NCBI GenBank assembly: GCA_019426215.1 | Contig: CM033396.1 | Span: forward strand, 36,322,503-36,386,502 | Source: Buddleja alternifolia | Taxonomy: Eukaryota; Streptophyta; Magnoliopsida; Lamiales; Scrophulariaceae | Direction: 5' to 3' | DNA: 64,000 nt | Part shown: positions 1-10,166 of the stretch, piece by piece | How the letters are laid out: every line of letters begins with the position of its first letter | How positions within the stretch are numbered: the stretch's first letter is position 1 | Position numbers and translations under genes: made by a program | Notes under the pieces: model-generated | Databases searched by the model: none | What the model was told of the DNA's origin: nothing | What the model saw: only the letters and a program-made list of their open reading frames with translations

Positions 1-1260
1 ACACTTCTAGATCATCTCCAAAAATGAAAATGATCAATCTTAGACAATTATAAAACAATTAAAGAATTATTTGAAAACTTGTTTAGCAAGCCGTGACCAA
101 AAAGTCAAATCTACAGTTCAATATGGAAGCAAAAACTCTTCTATTGCAATTAAATTGCAATATAATTGAGCAGATTGGTGTTCTGTTCAAATGAATCTCA
201 CAACAAAATGATGGATATGTGAAAATATCTACAGAAATATAGTAAAAGTTTGCTAGTCACTTCATTCTTTATTGCTAACATAAATTGATACAAGTATAGC
301 ACGTTTAACTTGTATTAAGCCTACACACACACACGTATATATATGCATAACATACATTCATGTGCAAGTGCCACAACATATTCGTACATATAAGTTGTCA
401 AGCGTTTACGTGGCATATCATATTCACATGCCGATATTCAAATTTATGATTATCAGATCCTAGCCATCATGAATAAAATTCGTTTCCAGAAACGCCCTAG
501 AATACTTTTCGCAAACAATATTCTGAACACAACTCGATCTCCTCCTTTTCAACTCAAAAGTCAAAACTTTACAATAATTATGCCATCCTACTCGTAGAGT
601 AAATTCGAACAAAACGTGATCCGAAATACTGTAACAAATGAACCAATGCTGCAACTATCAATACCAAAACTTCCTAATTGAATTATCGACAAAACTACAG
701 CTAAGCATTCAAATCAAGTATTAGCTTTACAAGTTACTAGGAGGATTCGTATAACGTAAACATGAAACAACACCTACAAACACAGATTAAAAGGTCTCAA
801 TAAAGCAAGCATGAAATTTTTGAGGCTGTTTAAACAAACATGAAAACAAAAAACTACATAAAAATCAAATAAATTTCAGTTTTACTAAAAGAGCAATCCA
901 AAAACACAAGAATTGGTAACAGAATCCAAGTCACATTGCCTAAAATTAACGAAAGACACGACATAAATACAAAACGGAACAGAACAACTCGTAACGAGAA
1001 CACCTTATAACACATGAAAGCATAAGCATTAACAAAAAGAGATTCAAAATTAAGAAAAGAATTACAGAAACAGTAAAGAGTAAAGCGTCGCAAAATGTAC
1101 CATCAAAAGAAGGAAATGTAGAGATCTCTGCGCAGCAAAAGATGTGTCGAGAATTGAACCGCACATCATCCTCTGCAAAAGAGCACTAGTAGAGCACAGT
1201 TTTTCCACCTCCATTGATTTCTCCTTGTGTTTCTTCTACCTCGATAATACTATATGTAAG

Positions 1261-1298
<38 letters not shown>

Positions 1299-1299
1299 A
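1261..1299. repeat. (TA)n(GA)n microsatellite
   Basis: A compound dinucleotide repeat: a TA run passing directly into a GA run. Confidence 0.9.
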
Positions 1300-1467
1300 G
1301 GCAAATGGTGTGTGTTATTGTGGAGAAGGTTTTGAGAGTGTTGACAAAGGGGACGTTTGCAAGAATAGGCTCCATTTGCAACCCAAGTAAGGTTTTGGGC
1401 CTCCCAGTTCTCGGCCTTCTTTTTCATTGCCAAATGACAAAAAAGTCCCTGGAAAAAACTCCCCACT

Positions 1468-1500
1468 TAAAGAGTCGTGTTTGTGAAACACGATTCTTTA
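1468..1500. repeat. short hairpin-forming inverted repeat
   Basis: Two 15-base arms with one mismatch surround a GTG loop, and T-rich then A-rich runs follow. No known function; it may be a remnant of a small foldback element or simply chance. Confidence 0.5.
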
Positions 1501-1589
1501 CACAAATTTTTTTTTTAAAAAAAATTCTATCAAAAGTGGAATTACGAAACCACCCCTCTTAACCCCTTATACTCCCAACCAACCCAGGA

Positions 1590-1879
1590 ACCCCCGATCC
1601 GATACCCCTGCTCTGCTGCTATACACCCCCCACACAAGTGCTTCTACCCGACACCGGAGAAAAGAGAAGACGAAGAGACCCCGATACACGCAAAACCACC
1701 GGAGAAAGAAGAGTCCCTATCCCGGAGAAGGAAAGGTCGCTGCTCGCAGGTCCCCGCAGAGAAGAGAATCGCCCATTTAACGCCGCCTGCTTCCATTCCA
1801 TTTCGCGCCGCCTGATTCCATTGTTGGACGGACCCGTCGTCCGCCATTGAAAGAAGAAGAAGGAGAAGAGAAGTTAAAG
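1590..1879 (+). other. probable 5' UTR exon of the DUF1985-Ulp1 gene
   Basis: The stretch is GC-richer than its surroundings, is purine/CCG-rich like plant leaders, and ends in AAAG followed by a plausible donor (GTATTG) at 1880. The next acceptor (TTTACAG, ending 2140) lies just upstream of the chosen start codon at 2145. The transcription start is not known. Confidence 0.45.
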
Positions 1880-2144
1880 GTATTGAAGCAACCCGATCCA
1901 ATGTACTTGTAGAAAATGTGAATTTTTTCAAAATTTTGTGAATTTTTTGTAAAATGCTCAATTTCCCCAATGTAATTTATAATTATTGAAGCATATTTTT
2001 TTATTTTGAAAAACCTTGATCAATGAATGAATAAGTGATTTGTTGGGTTAATTTGTCCCAGTTAATTTTAATTTTGAAGCACATTTTGATATTAGGGTTT
2101 ATGTAATTTTAAGGATTGTGTTCATGTTATGCATTTACAGAGTA

Positions 2145-5100
2145 ATGGATGCTCCCTGTGTTGATGAACATTCATCTTTGACTGAGAACGAGCCTTCTAC
2201 CTCATCGACACCTCCTGTAAGTAAAAACTTCTTCTATTTATTTATAATGCTTTTGTGGAGATGGGAAAATTAGGAGAAATTGATTGGTTTGTTTTGGAAT
2301 TATTGATGAAATGGATGAATTGATAAGTGTTTATTGATGAATTTGACGAATTCATAAGGATTGTTTGAATGAAATGATGCATGCTTTAAATTTTGTTATT
2401 TTTTTGGAAGTATTGATGAAATGGATGAATTGATAAGTGTTTATTGATCAAATTGATGAATTCATAAAGATTTTTCGAATGAATTGATGCATGGTTTAAT
2501 TTTGGTTATTGTTTTGGAATTATTGATGAAATGGATGAATTGATAAGTGTTTATTGATCAATTTGATGAATTCATAAGGATTTTTCGAATGAAATGATGC
2601 ATGGTTTAATTTTGGTTATTGTTTTGGAATTATTGATGAAATGGATGAATTGATAAGTGTTTATTGATTTGAATATGTTAGTTCATAGCTCTCATTTTTG
2701 TATATGCTGTTTCGTTGTCATTATATTTGAAGAGTTTTCAATTGTGTTGTTCAGGTCCCCACTCTATATTTGACCCTTGAAGAATGTAATTTCAAGGGTA
2801 AAATCAACACGTATTGCAAAATGGCCGAGGAATGCTTATTCATCGAAAGATGTTTAAGCGACCATCCGGATGGGATGAATTGGTTGAGGGATTCTCAATT
2901 CGGGCCATTGTTTGACGCCGCTCCGTACACGGATATGATTCTTACTCCGTTGTGGATTCTTCTATGCCGAAAAGTGAAGTCTCCCAATAAGTCGGAGATT
3001 TGGTTTGTTTTGAATGGAGTTCCTATTCGGTATTCGTTGATGGAGCACGGCTTAATTAGTGGGTTGAACTGTGGTGAATATCCGAAGGAAGGACCATTGT
3101 TGGGAGAAGAAAACTTTGTATCAAGATATCTAAACACGAAAAAGGTCACACTAGCAAGTATAAAGGATGTACTTGCAAATATTCGAATTCCAGAAGAAGT
3201 TGAGTCTCCCACTGGCGATGGTGATAGAAGGCTAAGCATTGTTAGGAAAGGGGGCCGGGACACGACGAAGGACGACAAGTTGAAGTTCTCCTTACTTTAT
3301 TTAGTGGGTTCGGTGTTGTTTTATAGTGGAAATGAAAATGCAAAAATAGATTCCATGCTAATCCAAATAGTGGAGAGTTTGGAATTTGCAAAGTCGTATC
3401 CATGGGGGCGTCGCTCCTTTGGTTTTCTGATGGAGCAGGTGACAAGTTTGGACATGGCACAGAAGAAGATGTCCAGAAACCCACAGTGGAAATGTCCCGG
3501 TTTCATTATACCTCTTATGGTAAGTCTTGTAATGATGTTTTGATATATTGCTATATTTGAAACTGTGACTTTTATATTGGGAAATATATTAACCGACGGT
3601 AATATTTTTTTTGTGTAGCTTCTTCCTTTTGAGTGCATGTCCGTCCTGTCACCTGCTATTGGGCAATTGAGGAGAATATCAACCCCACGTTGCCCCGAAT
3701 GTGCAAGTGGACGACAAAACCGAAAGTGAAGAAACAATTTGCGAGTTTCGACCAGTTCCTTAAATTGGTGTTAAACACAAAGGTTGGTATGATTTTTTTT
3801 GGACATTATGTTTTTGCAATTAATATAATGAATGAGTTTTGTAACTTATTATAATTCGCCAAATTTTGTAGGACATTGCAAGCATACTAAAGGCCACTCC
3901 GGAGGAACGCGCTTCAATCGATAAGGAGTTTCCTCCTTTCAATGCAAACAACTCCGTGGTGGACCCGACCACTGATGCTTGGGCTGCAATTTTAGAGTCA
4001 GGGGGAAGAATTCTATTTGAAGACATGTACCTTGCTGACGTGGTCGGGAAATGTTCTTCGCTTGGATTGGACGGAGTCGAAGACATTAGTGATCCTCTGC
4101 CCGAAATAGACCCATCAGCCATCCCAGTCGACAGCATTCCACCGTTATCCTCCATCCCTCTTCGTGAAAGGGCTCCGGGTCATTCAACGGAACCTAATAG
4201 CGAAGTTTTAAGAATGTTCAGTGAGATTTTGGCAAAAATATCTGAGATGGACTCAAGAGTGGATGGTAGACTAGGCAACGTGGAAAATAGGCTATCCAAC
4301 ATGGAAAATAGGCTATCAAATGTAGAAAATAGGCTATCAGGCATAGAAAATCAGATAGCTATTTTCCTCAGATTTCAGAGGGATGATGAACACTTTTCTG
4401 GTGTTGATCGTGATGTGCCAGTTCATGGTTCAGTCAGCCCTCTTGTTGAAAATGAGATGGATATTGTGGTTGATGAGGTCGTGGTTGGGGAAGGAGAGGT
4501 TGCTAATGTCCTAATGGACTTGAAACACGATGAGATCCCTCCTGCCCCTGTCGATCGCGACCATCCAAAGAGGGAGAGGAAAAAGGGCAGACTTATACAG
4601 TCGCCATGGACTGAGTTAGCCCCACCGAAGAAGGTAATACAGTCAGTTGTTATTTAATGAATTTATTTTGTGTACGATATATTTTCTCTTTCGTATGATT
4701 AACGTGTTTTAGCTACAGGCCAAAACTGCTACGGATCCTCAAACGGGACACCTTCAGTTCGAGGCACTGCAGGTGGATCTGGATGCAGCTCCTTTGTCAT
4801 CTTTCCATGAAGGAACCGGAAAAATAATGATGAGTGGAGAGGATGAGGAGCCGGGGCTTAAAAAGGTGAAGGTGGAGGAGGTTACAGTGGAAGAGAATTA
4901 TCATTGTCAGCCTTTGACCCCATACGAGCAGAAGCAATATAATAAGGCCATGGCCCCTAAGTTACCGGCTGACAAAATAGTGGTGAGTGTGAATGACTTC
5001 CCTGTAACAGTAGAAAACTTTCGCACCTTGAAACCTCGAAAATGGCTTGATGACGTAGTCATTAATGCTTACCTCATTTTACTGGCTGAAAGGCAGATGA

Positions 5101-5609
5101 GGGAGCCAGAGAGGTACTTGAGGTGCCATTTTTTTAATACTTTCTTTTTAGTGAAGTTGAAATCTGGCGGTAGTTTTGATAGTATGGAAAACTGGGTAGA
5201 TTCAAACATTTCTCTTGTTGATTGTGATGCAATCTTTGTCCCCATCCACGATATTAATCATTGGGCTTTAGCCATTATCAACCTGAATGAGAGAAAAATG
5301 CAGTATATTGATTCGCTGGGTCCTCACATGACTGATAATGGGGTTTTTAACTTGTTGAAAAGCTATCTTGTCCAATACGTGAGGCACAAATGTAGACAAG
5401 ATTTTGATTTGAGTGGATGGGCTGATGAAATTGTGTGCACCATGCCTCGACAACTGAATGGCGATGACTGTGGAGTGTTTATGCTCAAGAACATCGACTA
5501 TTTTTGTACTCGAGAACAGTTTAGGCAATTGAAAAATTATAACGCCGAGCGCATGGGTTTGATCAGAAAGAAGATTGCATTAGATATTTTGAACAAGAGG
5601 GTTGTTTGA
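2145..5609 (+). CDS. DUF1985 / Ulp1-family cysteine protease gene (five coding exons, one frame break)
   Basis: Predicted coding exons are 2145-2216, 2755-3519, about 3619-3782, 3872-4633 and 4713-5609, each with GT-AG borders and mostly phase 0, giving about 880 residues. Order: short acidic N-terminus, DUF1985 domain (exon at 2755 into the one at 3619), coiled coil (4230-4370), Lys/Arg-rich linker, C-terminal Ulp1/C48 protease domain. The catalytic set is present: His in NHWALAI (codon 5259), Asp in YIDSLG (5310), Gln in RQLNGDDCG and Cys in DDCGVF (5469). Ulp1 enzymes cleave SUMO or related tags. In plants the DUF1985 plus Ulp1 pairing is common in transposon-borne genes, so this may be a transposon cargo gene rather than a host protease. 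Exon 4 is out of frame with exon 3 at its start. Confidence 0.8.
2292..2668. repeat. 110-bp minisatellite in an intron (about 3.4 copies)
   Basis: Units begin at 2299, 2409, 2519 and 2629, spaced exactly 110 bp apart, with a few substitutions between copies. The array lies wholly inside the intron between the first coding exon and the DUF1985 exon. Confidence 0.9.
2755..3519 (+). CDS. DUF1985 exon
   Basis: Acceptor TTCAG ends at 2754 and donor GTAAGT starts at 3520; the exon is 765 bases with phase 0 at both ends. It encodes a plant DUF1985-like domain, with PLFDAAPYTDM, IWFVLNGVPIRYSL and LLYLVGSVLFYSG among the recognisable stretches. DUF1985 has no assigned activity; it typically precedes an Ulp1 protease domain in plant genes and transposons. 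Confidence 0.8.
3619..3782 (+). CDS. exon 4 of the DUF1985-Ulp1 gene, frame-shifted at its 5' end
   Basis: After the canonical acceptor TGTAG (ending 3618), the phase-0 reading hits a stop after about 36 codons. The domain-like reading (VTCYWAIEENI and on to the donor at 3783) is in another frame and is open only from 3633. A one-base indel near 3630-3640, or an unusual splice, would explain this. The 3' end joins the next exon in phase 0. Confidence 0.6.
3872..4633 (+). CDS. linker exon with coiled-coil heptad repeats
   Basis: Acceptor TTGTAG ends at 3871 and donor GTAATA starts at 4634; 254 codons, phase 0. About residues 115-150 of the exon carry four 7-residue repeats of the form VENRLSN, encoded by 21-bp tandem repeats around 4261-4350, which predicts a coiled coil and self-association. 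The end is basic (PKRERKKGR), a possible nuclear localisation signal. Confidence 0.75.
4713..5609 (+). CDS. first Ulp1 protease domain (terminal exon)
   Basis: Acceptor TTTTAG ends at 4712 (another AG follows six bases later) and the frame runs to a TGA at 5607-5609. The His-Asp-Gln-Cys set is complete, so it could be active. The LKPRKWLDD stretch near the domain start is the usual Ulp1 entry motif. No intron is needed inside the domain. Confidence 0.85.
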   Translation, partial: LQAKTATDPQTGHLQFEALQVDLDAAPLSSFHEGTGKIMMSGEDEEPGLKKVKVEEVTVEENYHCQPLTPYEQKQYNKAMAPKLPADKIVVSVNDFPVTVENFRTLKPRKWLDDVVINAYLILLAERQMREPERYLRCHFFNTFFLVKLKSGGSFDSMENWVDSNISLVDCDAIFVPIHDINHWALAIINLNERKMQYIDSLGPHMTDNGVFNLLKSYLVQYVRHKCRQDFDLSGWADEIVCTMPRQLNGDDCGVFMLKNIDYFCTREQFRQLKNYNAERMGLIRKKIALDILNKRVV

Positions 5610-5789
5610 ACAATAATTGTATTATGTTGGATACTTATGTATGACAATGTAAATTGAATTTTATTGTAAATTGAATCAATTGATTTAGATATTGGATTGC
5701 AATGTTGTTATCTTACAATTAGTTGGACCCCTGTACTGTGTGAATATTTGGTATCTGAAATTGCAAATGTTGTCAACGAACATGTTCAG

Positions 5790-6545
5790 GATACATTGGA
5801 TGTTGATGAGGCATATTTTTTTGTGCCTCTGACCGCAGACGAGAATAGACTGATAACAGATTCCATGTCCGATCCCCGTAAGGCGAAATCGTTGATGAGT
5901 ATAACTTATGGTAAGAAAGAGAAGCAGATTAGTACAAGGAGTTTAAAACAGTTGAAACCTCGGGGATGGCTTGATGATGAAGTATGTAATTTCTACATCT
6001 TGTTATTGAAAAAGAGAGAGTTGCGGGAGCCAATGAGGTACTTGAAATGCCATTATTTTGGTTCTTACTTTTATAAAGTATATAAAAGTAGAGGTTTTCA
6101 GTCGGTGAAAGTTATGACTGATGCTAGAACATCGACAGTTGATTATAGTCTTCTTCAGTGTGATAAAATCTTTGTGCCGATCAATGATAATTTGCATTGG
6201 ACTTTAGCAATTATCAGCCCGAAGGAAAAAAAAATGGAGTATCTTGATTCATTTGGGCCTACTCGGGGTGATAATGGAGTTTTTAACTCGCTAAAAGATT
6301 ACGTACTCCAATACGTGAAGCACAAATGTATAGAAGATTTTGATTCGAGTGGTTGGACGTACAACATTGTCAGTAACATCCCGCTACAGGAAGAAGAGTG
6401 CGACTGTGGTGTGTTCATGCTCAAATACGTGGACTTCTTTTGTACAAGGGAAGAGTTTAGACCTTTGAAAACATTTAGTCATATCCACATTCCATATTTT
6501 AGACAGAAGATAGCCTTGCAACTTTTGACCAATTCCATAGTTTGA
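5790..6545 (+). CDS. second Ulp1 protease domain, possible alternative last exon
   Basis: This frame is open from 5697 to a TGA at 6543-6545. A good acceptor (GTTCAG) ends at 5789, leaving a phase-0 exon. The protein repeats the first Ulp1 domain throughout: LKPRGWLDDEV, His in LHWTLAII (codon 6195), Asp in YLDSFG (6246), Gln and Cys in the CDCGVF region (Cys 6405). Residue spacing matches the first copy, so all catalytic positions are kept, although many other residues differ. Exon 5 ends in phase 0 and could splice to either terminal exon. It may instead be a separate gene piece or a dead duplicate; no independent start codon is convincing. Confidence 0.75.
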   Translation, partial: DTLDVDEAYFFVPLTADENRLITDSMSDPRKAKSLMSITYGKKEKQISTRSLKQLKPRGWLDDEVCNFYILLLKKRELREPMRYLKCHYFGSYFYKVYKSRGFQSVKVMTDARTSTVDYSLLQCDKIFVPINDNLHWTLAIISPKEKKMEYLDSFGPTRGDNGVFNSLKDYVLQYVKHKCIEDFDSSGWTYNIVSNIPLQEEECDCGVFMLKYVDFFCTREEFRPLKTFSHIHIPYFRQKIALQLLTNSIV

Positions 6546-6711
6546 GGAACATAGTAACTCTGTATTTGTGTTATGTTGTCAAATATTTATACCGGCCTAC
6601 AAGTTGCCAAAGTCTCACTTCTAAATCCATAACATCAATTATTACTCCATTTAATAAAACAGAGGATTGTGAATAAGAAAATTGAAAGGGGAAGAAAATT
6701 CAAAAGAGCAG
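6546..6711 (+). other. 3' flank of the Ulp1 gene
   Basis: AT-rich, with an ATTTAATAAAA stretch near 6650 that could serve as a polyadenylation signal. It ends where the GC-rich array begins. Confidence 0.35.
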
Positions 6712-7204
6712 TGCACTTGGCACTCCTGTGCCAGAAACTCGGCACCGTAGTGCCGAGTTCACTGCCTAAGGCAGTGCACTCAGCACTCTGGGTGCCGAGT
6801 GTCGGCACCGTGGTGCCGAGTGCACTGCCTTAGGTAGTGCACTCGGCACTCCTGTGCCAGAAACTCGGCACCGTTGTGCCGAGTGCACTGCCTAAGGCAG
6901 TGCACTCAGCACTATGGGTGCCGAGTGTCGGCACCGTGGTGCCGAGTGCACTGCCTTAGGTAGGCACTCGGCACTCCTGTGCCAGAAACTCGGCACCGTA
7001 GTGCCGACTGCACTGCCTAAGGCAGTGCACTCAGCACTATGGGTGCCGAGTGTCGGCACCCTGGTGCCGACTGCACTGCCTTAGGCAGTGCACTCGGCAC
7101 TCCTGTGCCAGAAACTCGGCACCGTTGTGCCGAGTGCACTGAAGTAGTCAGTGCAGTCGGCGCTCTGGGTGACGAGTTTCGGCACTCTGGCCGAGTAGTG
7201 CACT
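6712..7204. repeat. 126-bp satellite-like array of GC-rich dyads (about 3.9 copies)
   Basis: The marker CACTCCTGTGCC recurs at 6721, 6847, 6972 and 7098 (spacing 126, 125, 126). Each unit holds several near-palindromes such as CTCGGCACCGTGGTGCCGAG and GTGCACTGCCTAAGGCAGTG. GC content is far above that of the surroundings. No coding function is likely; frames that stay open here are by-products of the repeat. Confidence 0.9.
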
Positions 7205-7560
7205 GCAATGCGATACTGCGATATAGGGCCCTGTATCCGTCATTCCAATACGGCGATACAGGGTCCTGTATCACAGTATCCACTTTTTTTGGATCAATGC
7301 ACTTATTGAGCGATACTTCGATATAGGGCCCTGTATCCGTCATTCCAATACGGCGATACAGGGTCCTGTATCACAGTATCCACTTTTTTTGGATCAATGC
7401 ACTTATTGAGCGATACTTCGATATAGGGCCCTGTATCCGTCATTCCAATACGGCGATATAGGGTCCTGTATCACAGTATCCACCTTTTTTGGGTCAATGC
7501 CCCTTTTGGGCGATACGGAGATATAGGGCCCTGTATCTCGGTATCGGATGTACCGTGCTG
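7205..7560. repeat. 100-bp tandem array with GATATAGGGCCCTGTATC dyads
   Basis: Unit starts at 7210, 7310, 7410 and 7510, exactly 100 bp apart. Each unit has two 18-bp dyads (for example 7220-7237 and 7255-7272). The first three units are almost identical and the fourth is partial. Confidence 0.9.
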
Positions 7561-7900
7561 CGATATAGGGGCCCTATATTCGAGTATCGGGCATACGAGA
7601 CTTTGATACATGGGTCCGTATCGCTGTATTAAAGAGAAATGTGTCCCATTTTGGTGAATACTGCGATATGGGACCCATGTATTATAGTATTTGGGTGCAA
7701 ATTACACCAATACCTATTCAAGTATCTGCGTATCACCTGATAGACCCCAACAGCTTGGAGGTTTCCAATATACGGCAATACAGGGGTTCAGTGTAGTAGT
7801 ATAGTGGTATGCCGGTACAGCGATAATAGCCCTGTATATGAGGATCCAATTAGTTAATATGGATATACTGGGGTCCTATATTGCATATTCACCAACTAAT
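7561..7900. repeat. degenerate continuation of the dyad array
   Basis: Related dyads (GATATAGGGGCCCTATATTC and GATATGGGACCCATG variants) continue at irregular 40-60 bp spacing while the unit itself decays, as expected at an array edge. Confidence 0.6.
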
Positions 7901-8190
7901 GGAAAATGAAAAAAATTAAAAATTAAAATTGCAAAAACAATTCGCACCATGGTGCTGTTTCGCTCCCCCGGGTGCCACACCACACGATTCGGGCGATTCA
8001 CAGGGAAATCGAAACGCAAACATTCGTTCCTTCCATCAACGTCATTCTTCCATCAAATCCCCGGCCCCCGCCCCGGCCCCCGCCCATCTACGTACCTACC
8101 AAGACGCTCCGCCCCCTCCGCTATCATCGCATCAATCACCGCACACTGCACGTCAAAAGTTGGTACGTCAGAATCTGTTTAGAAAAAACC
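7901..8190. other. GC-rich unassigned stretch
   Basis: Contains a CCCCGGCCCC/CCCGCCC run near 8060-8090 and overlapping open frames in several phases, with no recognisable product. It may be an old leader or a transposon end. Confidence 0.35.
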
Positions 8191-8194
8191 ACTG

Positions 8195-8617
8195 TTGGTC
8201 TTAAAATATCCTTTTTCATTGTAGAAACTAGAAGTAATCACTTCAAGTTATCATAGAGAAGACCACGTGAAGGTCACACTGCATGTGGCTGTTAACTCTC
8301 TCAATTCATATAAGATTTCTAAAATTACAAAATTTGATCTCATATTTTAGCACTTTTTTTTAAATTTTGGTACCACTTCTAAAATATTAATCGGCAAATA
8401 TGTATACAATACTGTTAACTTACGCATTTGACGCAATTCATGGTCATTCATATGCTTTCTCATCCATTACTTTTAGGGAACTATGATATTCTATATATTT
8501 TGACGAATGGCATTGTGTAATGTTTATAATATCATACAATATAGGCCATTCCATATAGTTATTGTCGTTAATAATCTTGTGAAAATCATTATTGTGGCAA
8601 AACCAATAAATTGTCAC

Positions 8618-8665
<48 letters not shown>

Positions 8666-9186
8666 ACTGGTGACATTTTTAATATTACCACTTAATATTT
8701 AGTTATTACTATTAATTTCTCTTGTAGTGAATCTAGTGATATATAGCTAATGCGGAAAATTACAAATTTAATCTCATAATTATAGGTGGTGGCAAAAATA
8801 GTCTCATAATTTTACCCACTGACAATTTAGGTATTGTAGCTTCGTAAAACTTGCAGATTGATCCAATTTTTACTAGAAAATTTTAATTTAGCCAAAGAAG
8901 TCATGTGCCTGCACATGCCCCGAATTTGGGGTTTTGATTTTCCAACAAATCAGCTTAGGTGTCATTTTTTTAAAAAAATTATTTAATTTTAAATCATGAC
9001 ATTGATAATATAACTTAAGAAGTATATAAAAGAGGTTAATCTTTATAGTATGACGTAAATTTTGTCATTAGTATACTTTTTGTTGTAGTATGACGTAATT
9101 TCAAACAACGTACCCATTAGAAAAGAGGTTAATCTTTTTATATCACATTCATTAATCTCTAAAATTAATGTGTGCGATCAATGCAG
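8195..9186 (+). other. intron of ANK-PGG copy 1, duplicated from or to 27465-28623
   Basis: The sequence matches the intron before the same exon in copy 2, with small indels and an expanded AT run. It includes CACTA-like terminal remnants ending in TTGTAGTG near 8730 and 9090. The upstream ankyrin exons found in copy 2 are absent here, so copy 1 is 5' truncated. Confidence 0.65.
8621..8662. repeat. (AT)n microsatellite
   Basis: About 20 AT units inside the intron; the equivalent position in copy 2 (27880-27895) has a short run only. Confidence 0.9.
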
Positions 9187-9333
9187 ATCTGGCGTTTGAC
9201 TTGGTCAACAAATATCCCCATTTGGCTACATTGTGTTACATGGGGGAGTCTGCTTTGAAGACAATGGCTGGAAAGAGTAGTGCTTTCCGCAGTGGACATA
9301 GCTTTAGCTTCTGGGAACGATGTATCTACAATG
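9187..9333 (+). pseudogene. ankyrin-region exon, copy 1
   Basis: 147 bases between AATGCAG and GTAAGT; encodes LAFDLVNKYPHLATLCY and SAFRSGHSFSFWERC. It matches 28624-28770 with a few substitutions, and the W in WERW is replaced here. Confidence 0.8.
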
Positions 9334-9479
9334 GTAAGTCTATGCGTTACGGAAAGAGCTCTAATTATTTGGAACTTTTGCCAGTGCAACATGATTTAAG
9401 TGGTAAGTATGATAATAATTTGAAAATTCTTATGAATCAAAACTCCTCAAAAGTGTTAACAAATTGGTCTGTTGTACAG

Positions 9480-9518
9480 TATCGGGCGAGTTCATTTGCG
9501 GAGCCATGATACAATTTG
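9480..9518 (+). pseudogene. 39-base micro-exon, copy 1
   Basis: Lies between TTGTACAG and GTAAGA; phases fit both neighbours. The same micro-exon appears at about 23949-23987 and 31072-31110. One residue differs (SGEF against SDEF). Confidence 0.75.
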
Positions 9519-9685
9519 GTAAGAGGAGTTTATTTCCAATATATTACTTTAAATAAAACAACTACCACTCTTCAAAAGTATTTGTCATATTATTAACTAA
9601 TTAGTGACGCGCGTATTGTTATATGAGCACAAACTTTAAATTGCAATTTTTATTCTTGTGAATTTCTACACGACTTTCACTGCAG

Positions 9686-10115
9686 TGCCTAAAATGAAGA
9701 GTATTTACCACATGAAACTGAAGCATCTGGATGCAATTAGACTCGTTGAGTGTTTGTTAAAGAAAATGGAGTCCTTAACCGAACTAGAAACTTTCACTAT
9801 TCTCTATGATGCCAGATTCTGCCTCTGGTCAAGGCATCAAGAGGTAGAAGTGATTGTGAACACATTTCCACAGGCAATTCATTGCCACGATGCGGGCACA
9901 AATAACAACTTTTTCATATCGCTGTGAAGAATCGCTGTGAAAATGTATACAATTTGGTTTATCAGATGAATGTGGAAAAGACCTATTTTTGCAAGTATAG
10001 GGACAATAGTGGTAACAGTCTCCTGCACTCGTGTGCAACATTAGCACCACCACACAAACTTAATCTTGTGTCTGGGGCTGCTCTTCAAATGCAACGTGAA
10101 CTACAATGGTTTAAG
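9686..10115 (+). pseudogene. ankyrin-region exon, first tandem copy (frame-broken)
   Basis: Starts after CTGCAG and ends at GTAATT. Compared with 11056-11492 it has small indels near 9815 and 9910 that shift the frame and create a stop. It is the more decayed of the two tandem copies. Confidence 0.8.
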
Positions 10116-10133
10116 GTAATTAATACATCTTAA

Positions 10134-10139
<6 letters not shown>

Positions 10140-10165
<26 letters not shown>

Positions 10166-10166
10166 G
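10140..10166. repeat. (AT)n microsatellite
   Basis: A short AT run just after the exon; the same run is present after the duplicate exon at 11510-11542. Confidence 0.85.

Larger units (their letters stand above)
1..1560. other. AT-rich intergenic flank, no gene seen
   Basis: No open frame here has a recognisable domain or a convincing exon structure. The stretch is AT-rich with short simple repeats. It lies upstream of the DUF1985-Ulp1 gene and may hold its distal promoter, but no specific element could be supported. Confidence 0.5.

Noticed and set aside
854..1164. Overlapping hydrophobic open frames on the minus strand
   Set aside because: AT-rich frames with no domain, no supported splice sites and no plant gene likeness.
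1120..1215. tRNA-like stretch on the minus strand (GGTTCAATTCTCGAC)
   Set aside because: The B-box-like motif is present but no cloverleaf or convincing A box could be drawn.
7017..7343. Open frames on both strands across the satellite arrays
   Set aside because: The frames follow the repeat period and have no independent evidence of coding.
6712..7900. CRISPR-like array
   Set aside because: Units are contiguous tandem repeats without unique spacers, in a plant nuclear context.
7929..8256. Three overlapping Pro/His-rich frames
   Set aside because: All come from one GC-rich stretch; different frames being open together argues against coding.
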